From positions 1 through 36,627 of the forward strand of contig JAISNP010000035.1 of NCBI GenBank assembly GCA_031276175.1: DNA of 36,627 bases. Reading direction: 5' to 3'. The position numbers were made by a program, and so were the translations under genes. The notes below the pieces were generated by a model that saw nothing but the letters and a program-made list of their open reading frames with translations, had not been told where the DNA came from and ran no database searches. Numbering within the stretch: the stretch's first letter is position 1; the number at the start of each line of letters is the position of its first letter. Positions 15,349 to 23,652 of this stretch are shown here, piece by piece. This DNA is from Tannerella sp. (GTDB lineage: Bacteria; Bacteroidota; Bacteroidia; Bacteroidales; Tannerellaceae).

Positions 15349-16380
15349 TTATATGTTTTGCGGAAGGATTGTATGAAGACTTTTTTCGAGTGCGCGGAGA
15401 TCTTCGTCCGTCGTGTCCCACGAGGTTACGAAACGGATTTCGCAGGCAGATTCGTTCCAGTAATAAAAGAAATACTCTTCTTCCAACTTTTTTGCGGCTT
15501 CGGGCGGCATGGTGAAAAAGAGCTGATTGGTCTCCGCTTTCTGCGTCGGGCGGATTTGCGGGAATTGCCGGAGTATGTCGAGCAGTTTTTCGGCCATCCG
15601 GTTGGCATGGCGTGCGTTCCGCAGCCAAAGGTCGTCGGAAAGATAAGCCGTAAACTGTGCGGAAAGGAACCGCATTTTCGAGGCAAGCTGTGCCGACTGT
15701 TTCCTGAAATAAGCCAGATGCGTCGCTATTTCCGGGCGGAAGGCGATAACGGCTTCTCCTGCCATCATGCCGTTTTTCGTGCCTCCGAAGCTGAGAATAT
15801 CCACTCCGGCATCTGCCGTCAGCTGTTTCATCGAGCAGTCGAGGCAGGCGCAGGCATTGGCCAGCCGCGCCCCGTCCATGTGCAGATACATATCGTGCCG
15901 GTGGAGCAGGCGGGCGATGGCGCGCACTTCGTCGATGGTATAGACCGTGCCGAGTTCGGTGGCCTGCGAGATGTATACGGCTTTAGGAGAGGCGTGATGG
16001 CATACGTTAAAATGCTTCAGGTAAGGACGTATAATATCCGGCGTCAGTTTACCGTCGGGAGTGGGAACGGCCGTCACCGTGGCGCCCGTCATCCGCGCAG
16101 GGGCGCCGCACTCGTCGACGTAGATGTGAGCCGTCTGCGCGCAGATGATGCTGTTGAACGAACGCGCCACGGCTTGCAGGGCAACCGAATTGGCGCCCGT
16201 CCCGTTGAAAACGATAAACGGCTCGGCTTCTTCGCCGAATACTTCTTTCAGCTTGCGCACGGCGGTCGCCGTCCACGGGTCGTCGCCGTAACCGGGCGCA
16301 TGGTCGCGGTTTGCTCCGGTGATGGCGTCCATAACCAAAGGATGTACGCCCGAATTGTTGTCGCTGGCAAAACTTCTCAT
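15349..16380 (-). CDS. ltaE: Low-specificity L-threonine aldolase
   Basis: This 343-residue PLP enzyme of the beta-eliminating lyase fold splits threonine or allo-threonine to glycine and acetaldehyde. SFASDNNSGVHP opens the protein. GYGDDPWT (30-37), HMDGAR with the PLP-contacting D169, and SFGGTKNG with the Schiff-base K202 are all present. Length matches the family (about 340). It lies 26 bp downstream of the thioesterase gene on the same strand. It is probably transcribed with cysS, although the functions are not linked. Confidence 0.93.
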   Translation of the reverse strand: MRSFASDNNSGVHPLVMDAITGANRDHAPGYGDDPWTATAVRKLKEVFGEEAEPFIVFNGTGANSVALQAVARSFNSIICAQTAHIYVDECGAPARMTGATVTAVPTPDGKLTPDIIRPYLKHFNVCHHASPKAVYISQATELGTVYTIDEVRAIARLLHRHDMYLHMDGARLANACACLDCSMKQLTADAGVDILSFGGTKNGMMAGEAVIAFRPEIATHLAYFRKQSAQLASKMRFLSAQFTAYLSDDLWLRNARHANRMAEKLLDILRQFPQIRPTQKAETNQLFFTMPPEAAKKLEEEYFFYYWNESACEIRFVTSWDTTDEDLRALEKSLHTILPQNI

Positions 16381-16406
16381 TGTTGTGATTTTATTTGTGA
16401 ATGATG

Positions 16407-16829
16407 TTACTGTTCCAAAGGGTCGAAGGGTAAGGCCGCGTCTTTCCGGTAGCCTGTGCCGTTGAAGGTGGCGACGAGTTCGCCACGTTCGTTCGTGATG
16501 CGCACTTCGCAGTTCGACAGGCGGGGGTGATTAAACATTTCGCGGGCTTCGGCATAGAGGTATCCCGACTTTTCGGACTTGAATATCTGTATGGAGGAAG
16601 TGATGGAAAACGTCAGTTTCGCATGGCTGTTTGCGGCAACGGCAAAGGCCAGGTCAGCCAGCGTAAAGAGGGCGCCTCCCTGACAAACGCCGCCGCCGTT
16701 GAGATGCAACGGCGTGATTGCCATCCGCGCCCGCGCATACCCGTTGCCCGCTTCGAGCAGTTCTACGCCGGCGGCCGCCGCAAAAGCGTCGTTCCCGAAA
16801 AAATCACGAATCGTCGTCACAGTCCCCAT
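16407..16829 (-). CDS. PaaI-family hotdog thioesterase
   Basis: A 140-residue hotdog-fold acyl-CoA thioesterase. The signature [20 protein letters not shown] places it in the PaaI/4HBT group. The position that is usually His before GG is Gln here. The Asp of TLAD, which acts in PaaI enzymes, is retained. The protein then shows [11 protein letters not shown] and [14 protein letters not shown]. Substrate is unknown. A PaaK gene lies two genes downstream, so aryl-acetyl-CoA is a possible substrate by analogy with E. coli PaaI. Its first 13 bases overlap the end of cysS, implying coupled translation. Confidence 0.85.
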   Translation of the reverse strand: MGTVTTIRDFFGNDAFAAAAGVELLEAGNGYARARMAITPLHLNGGGVCQGGALFTLADLAFAVAANSHAKLTFSITSSIQIFKSEKSGYLYAEAREMFNHPRLSNCEVRITNERGELVATFNGTGYRKDAALPFDPLEQ

Positions 16830-18292
16830 TCAAATCCGTCTTTCGTATCTTTTACCGTAAAACCGCAGGCCGCCAGTTCGTCGCGTATCCTGTCGGACGT
16901 AGCCCAGTCCCTGTTTTGCTTTGCCTGCAAGCGGATGCGGAGCAGCAGGTCGACGGCCTTTTCGTATGCGGCTTTGTTTTTCCCGTCGCCGTCGCCGGCC
17001 TGTTTCAGTCCGAGAATGTCTTCGAGGAAAAGGGCGAAGGTTGCTTTCAATTCGTCGATATCGGCAGCCGAAAGCGCAGCCTTGCCGTCGGCAGCCGCAT
17101 TGACGACCTTGCCGGCTTCGAAGAGGTGCGATATGACAACCGGCGTGTTCAGGTCGTCGCACATCGCCTCTTCGCAGTGCGAACGAAGCTCACGCACGTC
17201 TGCCGTCGAAGCGGCGGCGGGCGCAAGCCTTTGCAGCCGCGCATACGTGTCGAACAGCCGCGCCAGTCCCTTCTCGGAAGCCTGCAACGCTTCGTTGCCG
17301 AAATCGAGCGTGCTGCGGTAATGTGCCTGAAGAATAAAGAAGCGTATTGTCATCGGCGCATACTTCTGCGTGAGCAGGGGATGGGCGCCCGTAAAAAATT
17401 CTTCCAGCGTGATGGCGTTGCCCAGCGATTTACCCATCTTTTGTCCGTTGACCGTGACCATGTTGTTGTGCATCCAGTACCGAACGATGTCTTCGCCCTG
17501 CGACGCCACGGCCTGTGCAATTTCACATTCGTGATGCGGGAAAATCAGATCCATCCCGCCGCCGTGGATGTCGAACCGTTCGCCCAGATACTTCCTTCCC
17601 ATCGCCGTACATTCGCAATGCCATCCGGGAAATCCGTCGCTCCACGGCGAAGGCCAGCGCATGATGTGTTCGGGCTGCGCCTTTTTCCAGAGCGCAAAAT
17701 CGACGGGACTGCGTTTTTCTTCCTGCCCGTCGAGGTCGCGCGTCGTATGCACAAGTTCGTCGATATTCCTGTTCGACAGGATGCCGTAGCGGTGACTCCG
17801 GTTGTATTTAACTACGTCGAAATAGACCGAGCCGTTGCTTTCGTAGGCAAGCCCGTTGTCGAGGATCTGCTTTGTCAGCGCAATCTGTTCGATGATATGC
17901 CCCGAAGCATGAGGCTCGATGCTCGGCGGCAATACGTTCAGCGCGCGCATCGCGTCGTGATAGCGGAGGAGGTAATGCTGCACGATTTCCATCGGTTCGA
18001 GCTGTTCGAGCCGCGCCTTTTTCGCAATCTTGTCTTCGCCGCTGTCGGCGTCGTGTTCCAGATGACCTACGTCGGTAATATTGCGCACATAGCGCACCTT
18101 GTAGCCCGCATGACGCAGGTAGCGGAACAGGATGTCGAACGTGACGGCCGCACGCGCGTGCCCCATATGCGGATCGCCGTATACCGTCGGCCCGCAAACA
18201 TACATCCCCACATGCGGGGGATACAGCGGCGTGAAGCGTTCTTTACGCCGCGTCAGCGTATTGTAAACATGTAAATCCGGTAATTGTTCCAT
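16817..18292 (-). CDS. cysS: Cysteinyl-tRNA synthetase
   Basis: CysS charges tRNA-Cys. From ATG 18292 the protein is 491 residues, beginning [18 protein letters not shown]. An upstream in-frame ATG at 18325 would add 11 residues, but it lies at the -7 box and upstream of the predicted transcription start, so I choose 18292. The class I HIGH motif reads HMGH (42-45) in [11 protein letters not shown] with zinc ligand C33. The other zinc region is [10 protein letters not shown] with [10 protein letters not shown]. The KMSKS loop is KMGKS near residue 283, a variant common in this phylum. It overlaps the thioesterase gene by 13 bp. Confidence 0.96.
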   Translation of the reverse strand: MEQLPDLHVYNTLTRRKERFTPLYPPHVGMYVCGPTVYGDPHMGHARAAVTFDILFRYLRHAGYKVRYVRNITDVGHLEHDADSGEDKIAKKARLEQLEPMEIVQHYLLRYHDAMRALNVLPPSIEPHASGHIIEQIALTKQILDNGLAYESNGSVYFDVVKYNRSHRYGILSNRNIDELVHTTRDLDGQEEKRSPVDFALWKKAQPEHIMRWPSPWSDGFPGWHCECTAMGRKYLGERFDIHGGGMDLIFPHHECEIAQAVASQGEDIVRYWMHNNMVTVNGQKMGKSLGNAITLEEFFTGAHPLLTQKYAPMTIRFFILQAHYRSTLDFGNEALQASEKGLARLFDTYARLQRLAPAAASTADVRELRSHCEEAMCDDLNTPVVISHLFEAGKVVNAAADGKAALSAADIDELKATFALFLEDILGLKQAGDGDGKNKAAYEKAVDLLLRIRLQAKQNRDWATSDRIRDELAACGFTVKDTKDGFEWGL

Positions 18293-18322
18293 ATTTTTTA
18301 TCACTGTTTCGGTAAGAAGCGG

Positions 18323-18330
18323 CAAAGATA
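18323..18330 (-). promoter_or_regulatory. -7 box of cysS
   Basis: The minus strand reads TATCTTTG, 30 bases before the chosen ATG. Its position decides the cysS start against 18325. It lies 12 bp from the divergent tRNA-Val -7 box. Confidence 0.65.
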
Positions 18331-18342
18331 AGGAAATTTTTA

Positions 18343-18350
18343 TACCTTTG
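18343..18350 (+). promoter_or_regulatory. -7 box of tRNA-Val
   Basis: TACCTTTG lies 15 bp before the mature tRNA-Val 5' end, matching the Bacteroidota -7 consensus. Confidence 0.65.
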
Positions 18351-18365
18351 CAGCCGTAAACAGCA

Positions 18366-18440
18366 GAACTGTTAGCTCAGTTGGTTTAGAGCGCCGCCTT
18401 GACAGGGCGGAGGTCGCCGGTTCGACCCCGGCACAGTTCA
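18366..18440 (+). tRNA. tRNA-Val (anticodon GAC)
   Basis: Acceptor arms GAACTGT (18366-18372) and ACAGTTC (18433-18439) pair perfectly, with discriminator A at 18440. The anticodon stem is CCGCC/GGCGG with loop TTGACAG, so the anticodon is GAC (18401-18403), reading GUC/GUU valine codons. The D-loop is GCTCAGTTGGTTTAGAGC-like and the T-loop is TTCGACC. CCA is not encoded. It is divergent from cysS, with its own -7 box. Confidence 0.95.
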
Positions 18441-18457
18441 CTCCCCCACCCCACGCC

Positions 18458-19480
18458 TCAAAGCGGCAGGTATACACTGAAAACCCCTCCCCTGTTCTCT
18501 ATCCTTATCTTTTTGTTCAGCAGCAGTTCGTAACGATCGGCAAGGTTCGACAGTCCGAGGCCGTTGCGCTCTTCCGTATTGTCGAGCTTGTGATGTATCG
18601 GGTTCGAAAACACCAGTTCATCCTTGCCGTTCACACCGACCGACACGTGCATCAGGTTCTCGCTGTCAATCATATTGTGTTTGACGATGTTTCCCACCAG
18701 AGGAAGCAACGACAGGACGGGTATCAGCTTGCTTTTCTTCGATTCGGGGATATTAATATTGAAGCGCAGATTGTCGGCATAACGAATTTCCTGAAGGTAG
18801 CGGAACGATTCGAGGAAATCCAACTCTTCCCGCAGTTCGACCAACCCTTTCTTGTCGCTTTGCAGGCTGTACCGAAACACGTCCGACAATTTATTAATGT
18901 ACTCCAGCGTCTGCTCCTTTTTGTTGCATCGCACGAGCGCCGCAAGGCTGTTCAGCGAATTGAAGAAGAAGTGCGGATTGATCTGGCTGGCGAGCGCTTC
19001 GCAGCGGCTTTGCAGTTTCTCGGTTTTCAGCTGTTCGATTTCCATCTCACGCTCGCGCTGTTCGGAATACAGCGAAAGCACATACCCCGTGAACGCACAC
19101 AACAAAAACGTCACCACAAACTGGAACAGCAGCAACCCCGTAAAGCAATCGACGCGCTTGCTTATCAGCAGCGAAATCATCACGTACACACCGTAAGCCA
19201 CAGCCGTAATAAGCGCCGTTTTGAGCAGTCCGCCCGGAAAGAACCGCGAAGGCCGCTCGCGCGTGTTTACCGTCAACAGCGTCCACGTCAGCAGGCAAAA
19301 AAACAGGTAACGGTATATAAAAAAGGAAACATGCCCGACGCTTTCGTGCCTCGCGGAGAAGCGGGACAGTTCGACGGGCAAATCAATAATCCGCGGATAA
19401 ATGATAAATGCTCCGGCCACAAGGCTGATTATTATCAATATCTTATCCGACCTTAGTTTGTTAAACCATTTCTTTATCAT
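18458..19480 (-). CDS. LytS/YehU-type sensor histidine kinase
   Basis: A 340-residue membrane kinase. Four transmembrane segments are visible (about 13-32, 50-71, 85-107 and 113-137), followed by a coiled stretch and the His_kinase domain with ASQINPHFFFNSLNSL (phosphoacceptor H170). The ATPase part has LLPLVGNIVKHN (N box, with Gly-Asn in place of the common Glu-Asn) and NGLGLSNL (G box). Members phosphorylate LytTR-type response regulators. No response regulator gene is adjacent in this window, so it appears orphan or its partner lies elsewhere. It has its own -7 box. Confidence 0.88.
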   Translation of the reverse strand: MIKKWFNKLRSDKILIIISLVAGAFIIYPRIIDLPVELSRFSARHESVGHVSFFIYRYLFFCLLTWTLLTVNTRERPSRFFPGGLLKTALITAVAYGVYVMISLLISKRVDCFTGLLLFQFVVTFLLCAFTGYVLSLYSEQREREMEIEQLKTEKLQSRCEALASQINPHFFFNSLNSLAALVRCNKKEQTLEYINKLSDVFRYSLQSDKKGLVELREELDFLESFRYLQEIRYADNLRFNINIPESKKSKLIPVLSLLPLVGNIVKHNMIDSENLMHVSVGVNGKDELVFSNPIHHKLDNTEERNGLGLSNLADRYELLLNKKIRIENRGGVFSVYLPL

Positions 19481-19499
19481 ACTCTATTAAAAACTCGCA

Positions 19500-19507
19500 C
19501 AAAAGTA
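19500..19507 (-). promoter_or_regulatory. -7 box of the LytS-type kinase gene
   Basis: The minus strand reads TACTTTTG, 19 bases before the start at 19480, matching TAnnTTTG. Confidence 0.6.
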
Positions 19508-19542
19508 TGAAAAAAAACCTTCCCCCCGGCACAAAAAAACAA

Positions 19543-19740
19543 TCATCCCGTCCGCACCCGAATAGACAAAAACCGGACGTGTATAAAATCCTGCAACGCG
19601 ATATTAAAAACGTGCTTTGTCGGATTAACAGCATTCCAGCTTGCATAAAAATCCCGAATGATTTTCTCGCGCTGCGCGATTTCTTCTCTTGTCTGCGCCC
19701 CCTTTGGGTATTTCCTGTTCGGTGTGATCCGTTCGCAACC
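19543..19740 (-). pseudogene. Truncated fragment of a small conserved Bacteroidota protein
   Basis: Reading the minus strand from 19740, the open frame gives 65 codons ending in TGA at 19545-19543, with no ATG start and a stop just upstream. It contains REKIIRDFYASWNAVNPT, KHVFNIALQDFIHV and RFLSIRVRTG. The pattern of a charged start, W-x-x-x-N-P, then F-I-x-V-R-F-L-S-I, resembles the N-terminal third of a family of about 130-160 residue hypothetical proteins in Bacteroidota, recalled from memory and not checked. The rest of the family is missing. Directly after RFLSI the sequence enters GGGATGATTGTTTTTTT, which equals the 3' half of the intact terminator at 20962-20997. This suggests a deletion or recombination scar. 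Confidence 0.5.
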
Positions 19741-19741
19741 G

Positions 19742-20896
19742 CTATTTTTTTAACGTGGCAATAATAATTGCAGGGTTGTTCCCGCCAACCGTGTCCTCTT
19801 CAATCGAAATAAGATTGCGTCTGTCTTCGGAAACGGCTCCGGGAATAAAGGCGCCTTCGTAGCCGTAGTCTCGTGGATATGTAAACCGGACGTTGTGGAG
19901 CGATTTGCGCTGCTTATCCCAGTAGTAAGCGTGTGTTTCCCGATTGATACGCACGTTGAAAAACAGGTACGAATCCGTTTCGCCTGTAATTGACAAATGC
20001 GCCATGTCATCCCATCCATAATTTACATCGGTGAGGGCATGTTTCCGTTCCAGAGTGGGCTGGTATCTTCCCAAATCAAATATTAAACGGGGTTCGAGTG
20101 TGTGACCGGGCTGTATCGTAAACAGAGTATCGCTGTACTGTTCCTTGAAATAATCCTTGCCGTCATGGCTGTATACGTGCCCTTCCATTTCGAAGATGAG
20201 CAGGACGTTTTTCGGTTTGGCATACTCCCGGTCATAAGGAATGGCGTTCAACTCCTTCGATTCATCAAAGAAAATCAGTTTTTTCTTTTCCTTTCCGGAT
20301 ATGTTCAATTGGAATGCCACGTAATCGTCATCTTGCAGGGGGAATATCAAATTGTAGTAATTCCCGGTGGAGAAGGAGCGGACAAATTCTCCGCCGAAAG
20401 TGAAAACCGATACTTCCTTGTGCGACGTGTCATACAGATAAAACAGGCTGTCTTTGATGAATATGCTTGATATGCCGTTGAACTCGTGCGGCCCCTGGCC
20501 TTTGCGACTGATGTCGTTCAGGTATTTGCCCTCCTTGTCGAATACGGATATGCGAAACAGGTGCATCACAATGAAAAATTCGTCCGTCTGAAACACTTTG
20601 TAGATTTCTGCAATGAGAATACTGTCGCTCGTCTCCAGCTGCACTTTTTTGACTGAGGCGGCAAAGTCTTCCAACGGAACTTCTTCTACTTTATTCAGGT
20701 ATGATGCCACGGGAAGATGCAGTATCTCATCTTTTTCGCGGCAACGGCAGAAAATAAATGCCAAACAGATCCACAGTATCAGGGGAGGATATTTCCCGGA
20801 AGAAAAGCGCAATTGTGGTTTTGCGCAGGGAGATGATTTTGAAGACGGCATATTGCCGTCACGGGATTCGACTGCGTTTTTTAATTTCTTTGCCAT
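19742..20896 (-). CDS. 6-bladed beta-propeller protein, probable lipoprotein
   Basis: A 384-residue protein. A hydrophobic segment, PPLILWICLAFIFC followed by RCREKDEI (around residues 37-50), looks like a lipoprotein or membrane signal, preceded by an unusually long polar N terminus. A start at Met16 (20851) would shorten it. The body has repeated blade-like strands such as RISVFDKEGKYLNDISRKG, FYLYDTSHKEVSVFTFGGE and GQGPHEF. These are typical of the Bacteroidota 6-bladed beta-propeller family (often annotated BF3164-like or DUF4934-like). The function of that family is mostly unknown, probably in the periplasm or at the cell surface. No -7 box was found just upstream. Confidence 0.65.
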   Translation of the reverse strand: MAKKLKNAVESRDGNMPSSKSSPCAKPQLRFSSGKYPPLILWICLAFIFCRCREKDEILHLPVASYLNKVEEVPLEDFAASVKKVQLETSDSILIAEIYKVFQTDEFFIVMHLFRISVFDKEGKYLNDISRKGQGPHEFNGISSIFIKDSLFYLYDTSHKEVSVFTFGGEFVRSFSTGNYYNLIFPLQDDDYVAFQLNISGKEKKKLIFFDESKELNAIPYDREYAKPKNVLLIFEMEGHVYSHDGKDYFKEQYSDTLFTIQPGHTLEPRLIFDLGRYQPTLERKHALTDVNYGWDDMAHLSITGETDSYLFFNVRINRETHAYYWDKQRKSLHNVRFTYPRDYGYEGAFIPGAVSEDRRNLISIEEDTVGGNNPAIIIATLKK

Positions 20897-20961
20897 GATA
20901 TTTCAATTAAATGATTTTTGTTGTAAAGATGAACATTCCGGGCGAAACGGCGGATTGTCAT

Positions 20962-20997
20962 AAAAAACAATCATCCCTTTTTGAAGGATGATTGTTT
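20962..20997 (-). terminator. Intrinsic terminator of the gene at 21053-21730
   Basis: AAACAATCATCC (20965-20976) pairs perfectly with GGATGATTGTTT (20986-20997), a 12-bp stem. On the minus strand the T run TTTTTT follows the stem. It lies 56 bp after the stop of the minus-strand gene at 21053. The other strand lacks a strong T run. Confidence 0.8.
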
Positions 20998-21052
20998 ATG
21001 CGCCGAAACGAAGGGGTGAGCATCGTTGTTTCTTTTCCTTTTCCTGTATTTT

Positions 21053-21730
21053 TTACGGGATGACGGCTGCTTGAATGTCGCTCCAGGGGCCTTTCTCGCC
21101 GCGTGTGTTTTCCCAGCGCAGGGCTACGTAGAGGGTTTTGCCGGCGTCGGGGAGGTCGAATGTGAACGTGTAGGGCGACGCGGTGTCGAAAGCGCTCTTC
21201 GTGAGGTCGCTATACGACGCGGGCGGCGTGTCGAGGATGGAATGGATGAGTTCGACTCCGTGCACGCCGTGGGGTTTTGCCACGCTGCTTTCGCTTTCAT
21301 GATCGTGGGCGTGGTAGTGCACCAGCAGCCGGTGGCCGAGGGCTTGCTCGATACGGAAATCCGGCACGTCGGTGGGGATGGGGACGTGGGGATAGTGTTT
21401 GCCCTGACGGCGTCCGTAAACGCTCATCGACTCCAGATCTGCGTCCGTGACGTTAGGGTTGCCGATCAGCATGTTGCACAATTGCCTGATCATGGGTTCA
21501 TAGAGTTCGCGGGCGGCGTTTTTGAGAAACGTGATGCGTTGGGTGCGTTCGGCGGGGTTGGCGTTATAGGCCTCCCACGCGGCATCCCATTCTTTCTGTG
21601 CCGGGAGGACGGTCGATGAAAACCAGGGTTCGGGGATGCTCCATGCCGTTACGTTGGGGGTAACTTTGCTGATGATGACTCGTTGTTCGATGTCAAACTG
21701 TGCGTCTTTTGTACTTAGTGTCTGTGCCAT
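21053..21730 (-). CDS. Conserved protein of unknown function, C-terminal Fn3-like
   Basis: A 225-residue protein without signal peptide. The N-terminal half is helical and rich in Trp and Ala (KEWDAAWEAYNANPAERT, then RITFLKNAARELYEPMI). The middle has NPNVTDADLESM and PIPTDVPDF. The end, LYVALRWENTRGEKGPWSDI, looks like a fibronectin type III-like strand pair. This layout recurs in Bacteroidota and some spirochetes as hypothetical proteins of about 220 residues, often in several copies per genome, from memory. Function is unknown. It has a -7 box at 21771-21778 and a strong terminator, so it is monocistronic. Confidence 0.7.
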   Translation of the reverse strand: MAQTLSTKDAQFDIEQRVIISKVTPNVTAWSIPEPWFSSTVLPAQKEWDAAWEAYNANPAERTQRITFLKNAARELYEPMIRQLCNMLIGNPNVTDADLESMSVYGRRQGKHYPHVPIPTDVPDFRIEQALGHRLLVHYHAHDHESESSVAKPHGVHGVELIHSILDTPPASYSDLTKSAFDTASPYTFTFDLPDAGKTLYVALRWENTRGEKGPWSDIQAAVIP

Positions 21731-21770
21731 TTTTTCGTGTTTTAGTGTGTTATCAATATGTTTGATTGTA

Positions 21771-21778
21771 CAAAAGTA
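21771..21778 (-). promoter_or_regulatory. -7 box of the 21053-21730 gene
   Basis: The minus strand reads TACTTTTG, 40 bases before the start at 21730. It lies about 100 bp from the 21-bp repeat array. Confidence 0.55.
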
Positions 21779-21875
21779 AGTATTTTTCCGATAGATGATG
21801 TTTTTTTACGGAATTTTTTTTTGCCTAATCGGTATATTGCTGACTTTGAGCATGATATTTTTAAGTCTTCTTCAT

Positions 21876-22043
21876 TCGGAGTTAACTCCGAGCGGCTCGG
21901 AGCTAACTCCGAATGGCTCGGAGTTAACTCTGAATGGCTCGGAGTTAGCTCCGAGAGGCTCGGAGTTAGCTCTGAATGGCTCGGAGTTAACTCCGAATGA
22001 CTCGGAGTTAACTCTGAGAGGCTCGGAGTTAGCTCCGAGCCGG
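21876..22043. repeat. Eight tandem 21-bp units with palindromic core
   Basis: Units start at 21876, 21897, 21918, 21939, 21960, 21981, 22002 and 22023. The consensus is TCGGAGTTAACTCCGAATGGC. With the preceding C, CTCGGAGTTAACTCCGAG is an 18-bp perfect palindrome, and each unit adds a 3-bp spacer. Variation is confined to the centre (TTAA, CTAA, TTAG), one C/T position and the spacer. The array ends 2 bp before the ispH stop codon, so it is in the 3' flank of ispH and upstream of the 21730 start. Because 21 is divisible by 3, it produces heptad-repeat ORFs in several frames, which I reject as genes. Confidence 0.95.
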
Positions 22044-22045
22044 TA

Positions 22046-22924
22046 TTATTCGCATGTTATGCCGTTGATTTCGCGTATTCGTTTTGCGACTTCTTCCATG
22101 AGCCACTTGGGGGTGGAGGTGGCGCCGCAAATGCCGACGGTGCGGATGCCGGGGGTGAGGGGGGCGGTGATTTCGGCGGCTTCGGTGATGAAAATTGCGT
22201 CCGGGTTGGCTTTTTTGCATTCTTCGAACAGTATCCGTCCGTTGGAGCTTTGTTTTCCGGCGACGAAGTATATGCGGTCGTGCCGTGCGGCAAAGGCGCG
22301 TATGTTGGGGAGGCGGTTGGCTACGTGGCGGCAGATGGTGTCGTGGTAGCGGAAGGTGGCGCGGGGCGAAACGCGCCGGGCGATTTCGTCTACCATTTCC
22401 CGGAATCCGTCCGGCGGTTTGGTGGTTTGCGAGAAGAGGATGATGTCTTTTTCGAAGTCGAGGGTGTCGAGGTCTTCTTTTTTTTCGACTACGAAGGCCG
22501 TGCCGTTTGTCTGGCCTACCAGTCCGTTTACTTCGGCGTGTCCTTTTTTTCCGTAGATGACTAATTGTACGGAGGCGCCTTGCAGGGCGCGATAGCATCG
22601 GCTGATGAGGCGTTGCAGGCGGAGGACGACGGGGCATGTGGCGTCGACGATTTTAATGTGCCGCTGTTCGGCCAGCCGGTAGGTGGCCGGCGGCTCGCCG
22701 TGGGCGCGCAGCAGCAGGGTGCGGTGTGCCAGCCGGGGCAAGTCGTCGTGGGCGACGGTTTTGAGGCCGAGCCGTCGGAGGCGTTCCATTTCCGGGCTGT
22801 TGTGCACCAGTTCGCCGAGGCAGCACAGTTCGCCCGTGCGCGCCAGCTCGTGTTCGGCGCTTTGTATGGCGTTGACTACGCCGAAGCAGAAGCCTGAATT
22901 GCGGTCTATCGTGATTTTCATCAT
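22046..22924 (-). CDS. ispH: 4-hydroxy-3-methylbut-2-enyl diphosphate reductase
   Basis: IspH performs the last step of the MEP isoprenoid pathway, giving IPP and DMAPP. The 292-residue protein has the three 4Fe-4S cysteines C13 (GFCFGV), C97 (DATCPVV) and C198 (HDTICRHV). It also has [31 protein letters not shown] and [11 protein letters not shown]. It overlaps the end of cmk by 4 bp (ATGA), so translation is coupled. The 21-bp palindromic array starts directly after its stop codon. No ordinary intrinsic terminator is seen between ispH and the array. Confidence 0.95.
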   Translation of the reverse strand: MMKITIDRNSGFCFGVVNAIQSAEHELARTGELCCLGELVHNSPEMERLRRLGLKTVAHDDLPRLAHRTLLLRAHGEPPATYRLAEQRHIKIVDATCPVVLRLQRLISRCYRALQGASVQLVIYGKKGHAEVNGLVGQTNGTAFVVEKKEDLDTLDFEKDIILFSQTTKPPDGFREMVDEIARRVSPRATFRYHDTICRHVANRLPNIRAFAARHDRIYFVAGKQSSNGRILFEECKKANPDAIFITEAAEITAPLTPGIRTVGICGATSTPKWLMEEVAKRIREINGITCE

Positions 22925-23622
22925 GCCTGTTCTTCGCGTTCCGCCGCGCGGTTAAAGTGTGCGAGCAGCCATGCTTGCTGTTCGCGGACGGTCATATGCG
23001 AATTGTCTAATTCTATCGCGTCGGGGGCTTTTGTCAGGGGGCTTTCGCTGCGGGTCGTATCCGTCAGGTCGCGCGCTTTGACGTTTTCCAGCACTTCTTC
23101 GAAGGAAACGTGCAAGCCTTTCAGTGCGTACTCGCGCATACGTCGCTGCGCCCGGATCGCGGGCGAGGCCGTGACGAAGATTTTCAGTTCGGCGTCGGGG
23201 AATACTACCGTCCCGATGTCGCGCCCGTCCATCACCACGCCTTTGTGTCGCCCCATCGCCTGCTGCTGCGATACCAGTGTGGTGCGGACAAATCCCAGCG
23301 AAGCAATCAGGCTCACGCGCGAAGCGACTTCCATGCTGCGGATAGCGGTTTCGACATTTTCGCCGTTCAGATACGTTTCGGTCAGCCCCGTTTCGGGATT
23401 CATCGCAAACGTAATGTCCGTCCGTCCGACGGCATCGCGCAATCCGGCCTCGTCCACGCCGTCGCCTGCAAAAAGGCGCCGCCGGAGCGCATAAAGCGTC
23501 ACAGCCCTGTACATCGCGCCGCTGTCTATACAGGTATAGCCTACTGTGCGGGCGAGGTCTTTGGCCATCGTGCTCTTTCCGCAGGATGAAAAACCGTCAA
23601 TCGCTACGTTTATCTTTCTCAT
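22921..23622 (-). CDS. cmk: Cytidylate kinase
   Basis: Cmk phosphorylates CMP and dCMP. The 233-residue protein has Walker [10 protein letters not shown] (10-18), [32 protein letters not shown] and the lid arginines in RAQRRMREY and [14 protein letters not shown], followed by [12 protein letters not shown]. These are the Cmk family signatures. It lies 30 bp after porQ and overlaps ispH by 4 bp, so porQ-cmk-ispH looks like one transcript. Confidence 0.95.
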   Translation of the reverse strand: MRKINVAIDGFSSCGKSTMAKDLARTVGYTCIDSGAMYRAVTLYALRRRLFAGDGVDEAGLRDAVGRTDITFAMNPETGLTETYLNGENVETAIRSMEVASRVSLIASLGFVRTTLVSQQQAMGRHKGVVMDGRDIGTVVFPDAELKIFVTASPAIRAQRRMREYALKGLHVSFEEVLENVKARDLTDTTRSESPLTKAPDAIELDNSHMTVREQQAWLLAHFNRAAEREEQA

Positions 23623-23652
23623 TCGCGTACATTAATAATATATGATATAAAA

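Noticed and set aside
15358-16404. 348-codon plus-strand frame antisense to threonine aldolase
   Set aside because: It is the shadow of a gene with complete PLP-enzyme motifs.
16718-18274. 518-codon plus-strand frame antisense to cysS
   Set aside because: CysS has HMGH, KMGKS and zinc motifs, while the plus frame shows no domain.
19461-19646. 61-codon minus-strand ORF MQAGMLLIRQ
   Set aside because: It overlaps the kinase start and lies in a different frame from the better supported relic at 19543-19740.
21876-22043. CRISPR array
   Set aside because: Units are directly abutting with 3-bp spacers that are part of the repeat, and there are no cas genes.
21758-22349. Heptad-repeat proteins encoded across the 21-bp array (two plus frames)
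   Set aside because: The repeats are a by-product of a 21-bp period. One frame runs on into antisense ispH, and neither has a plausible promoter.
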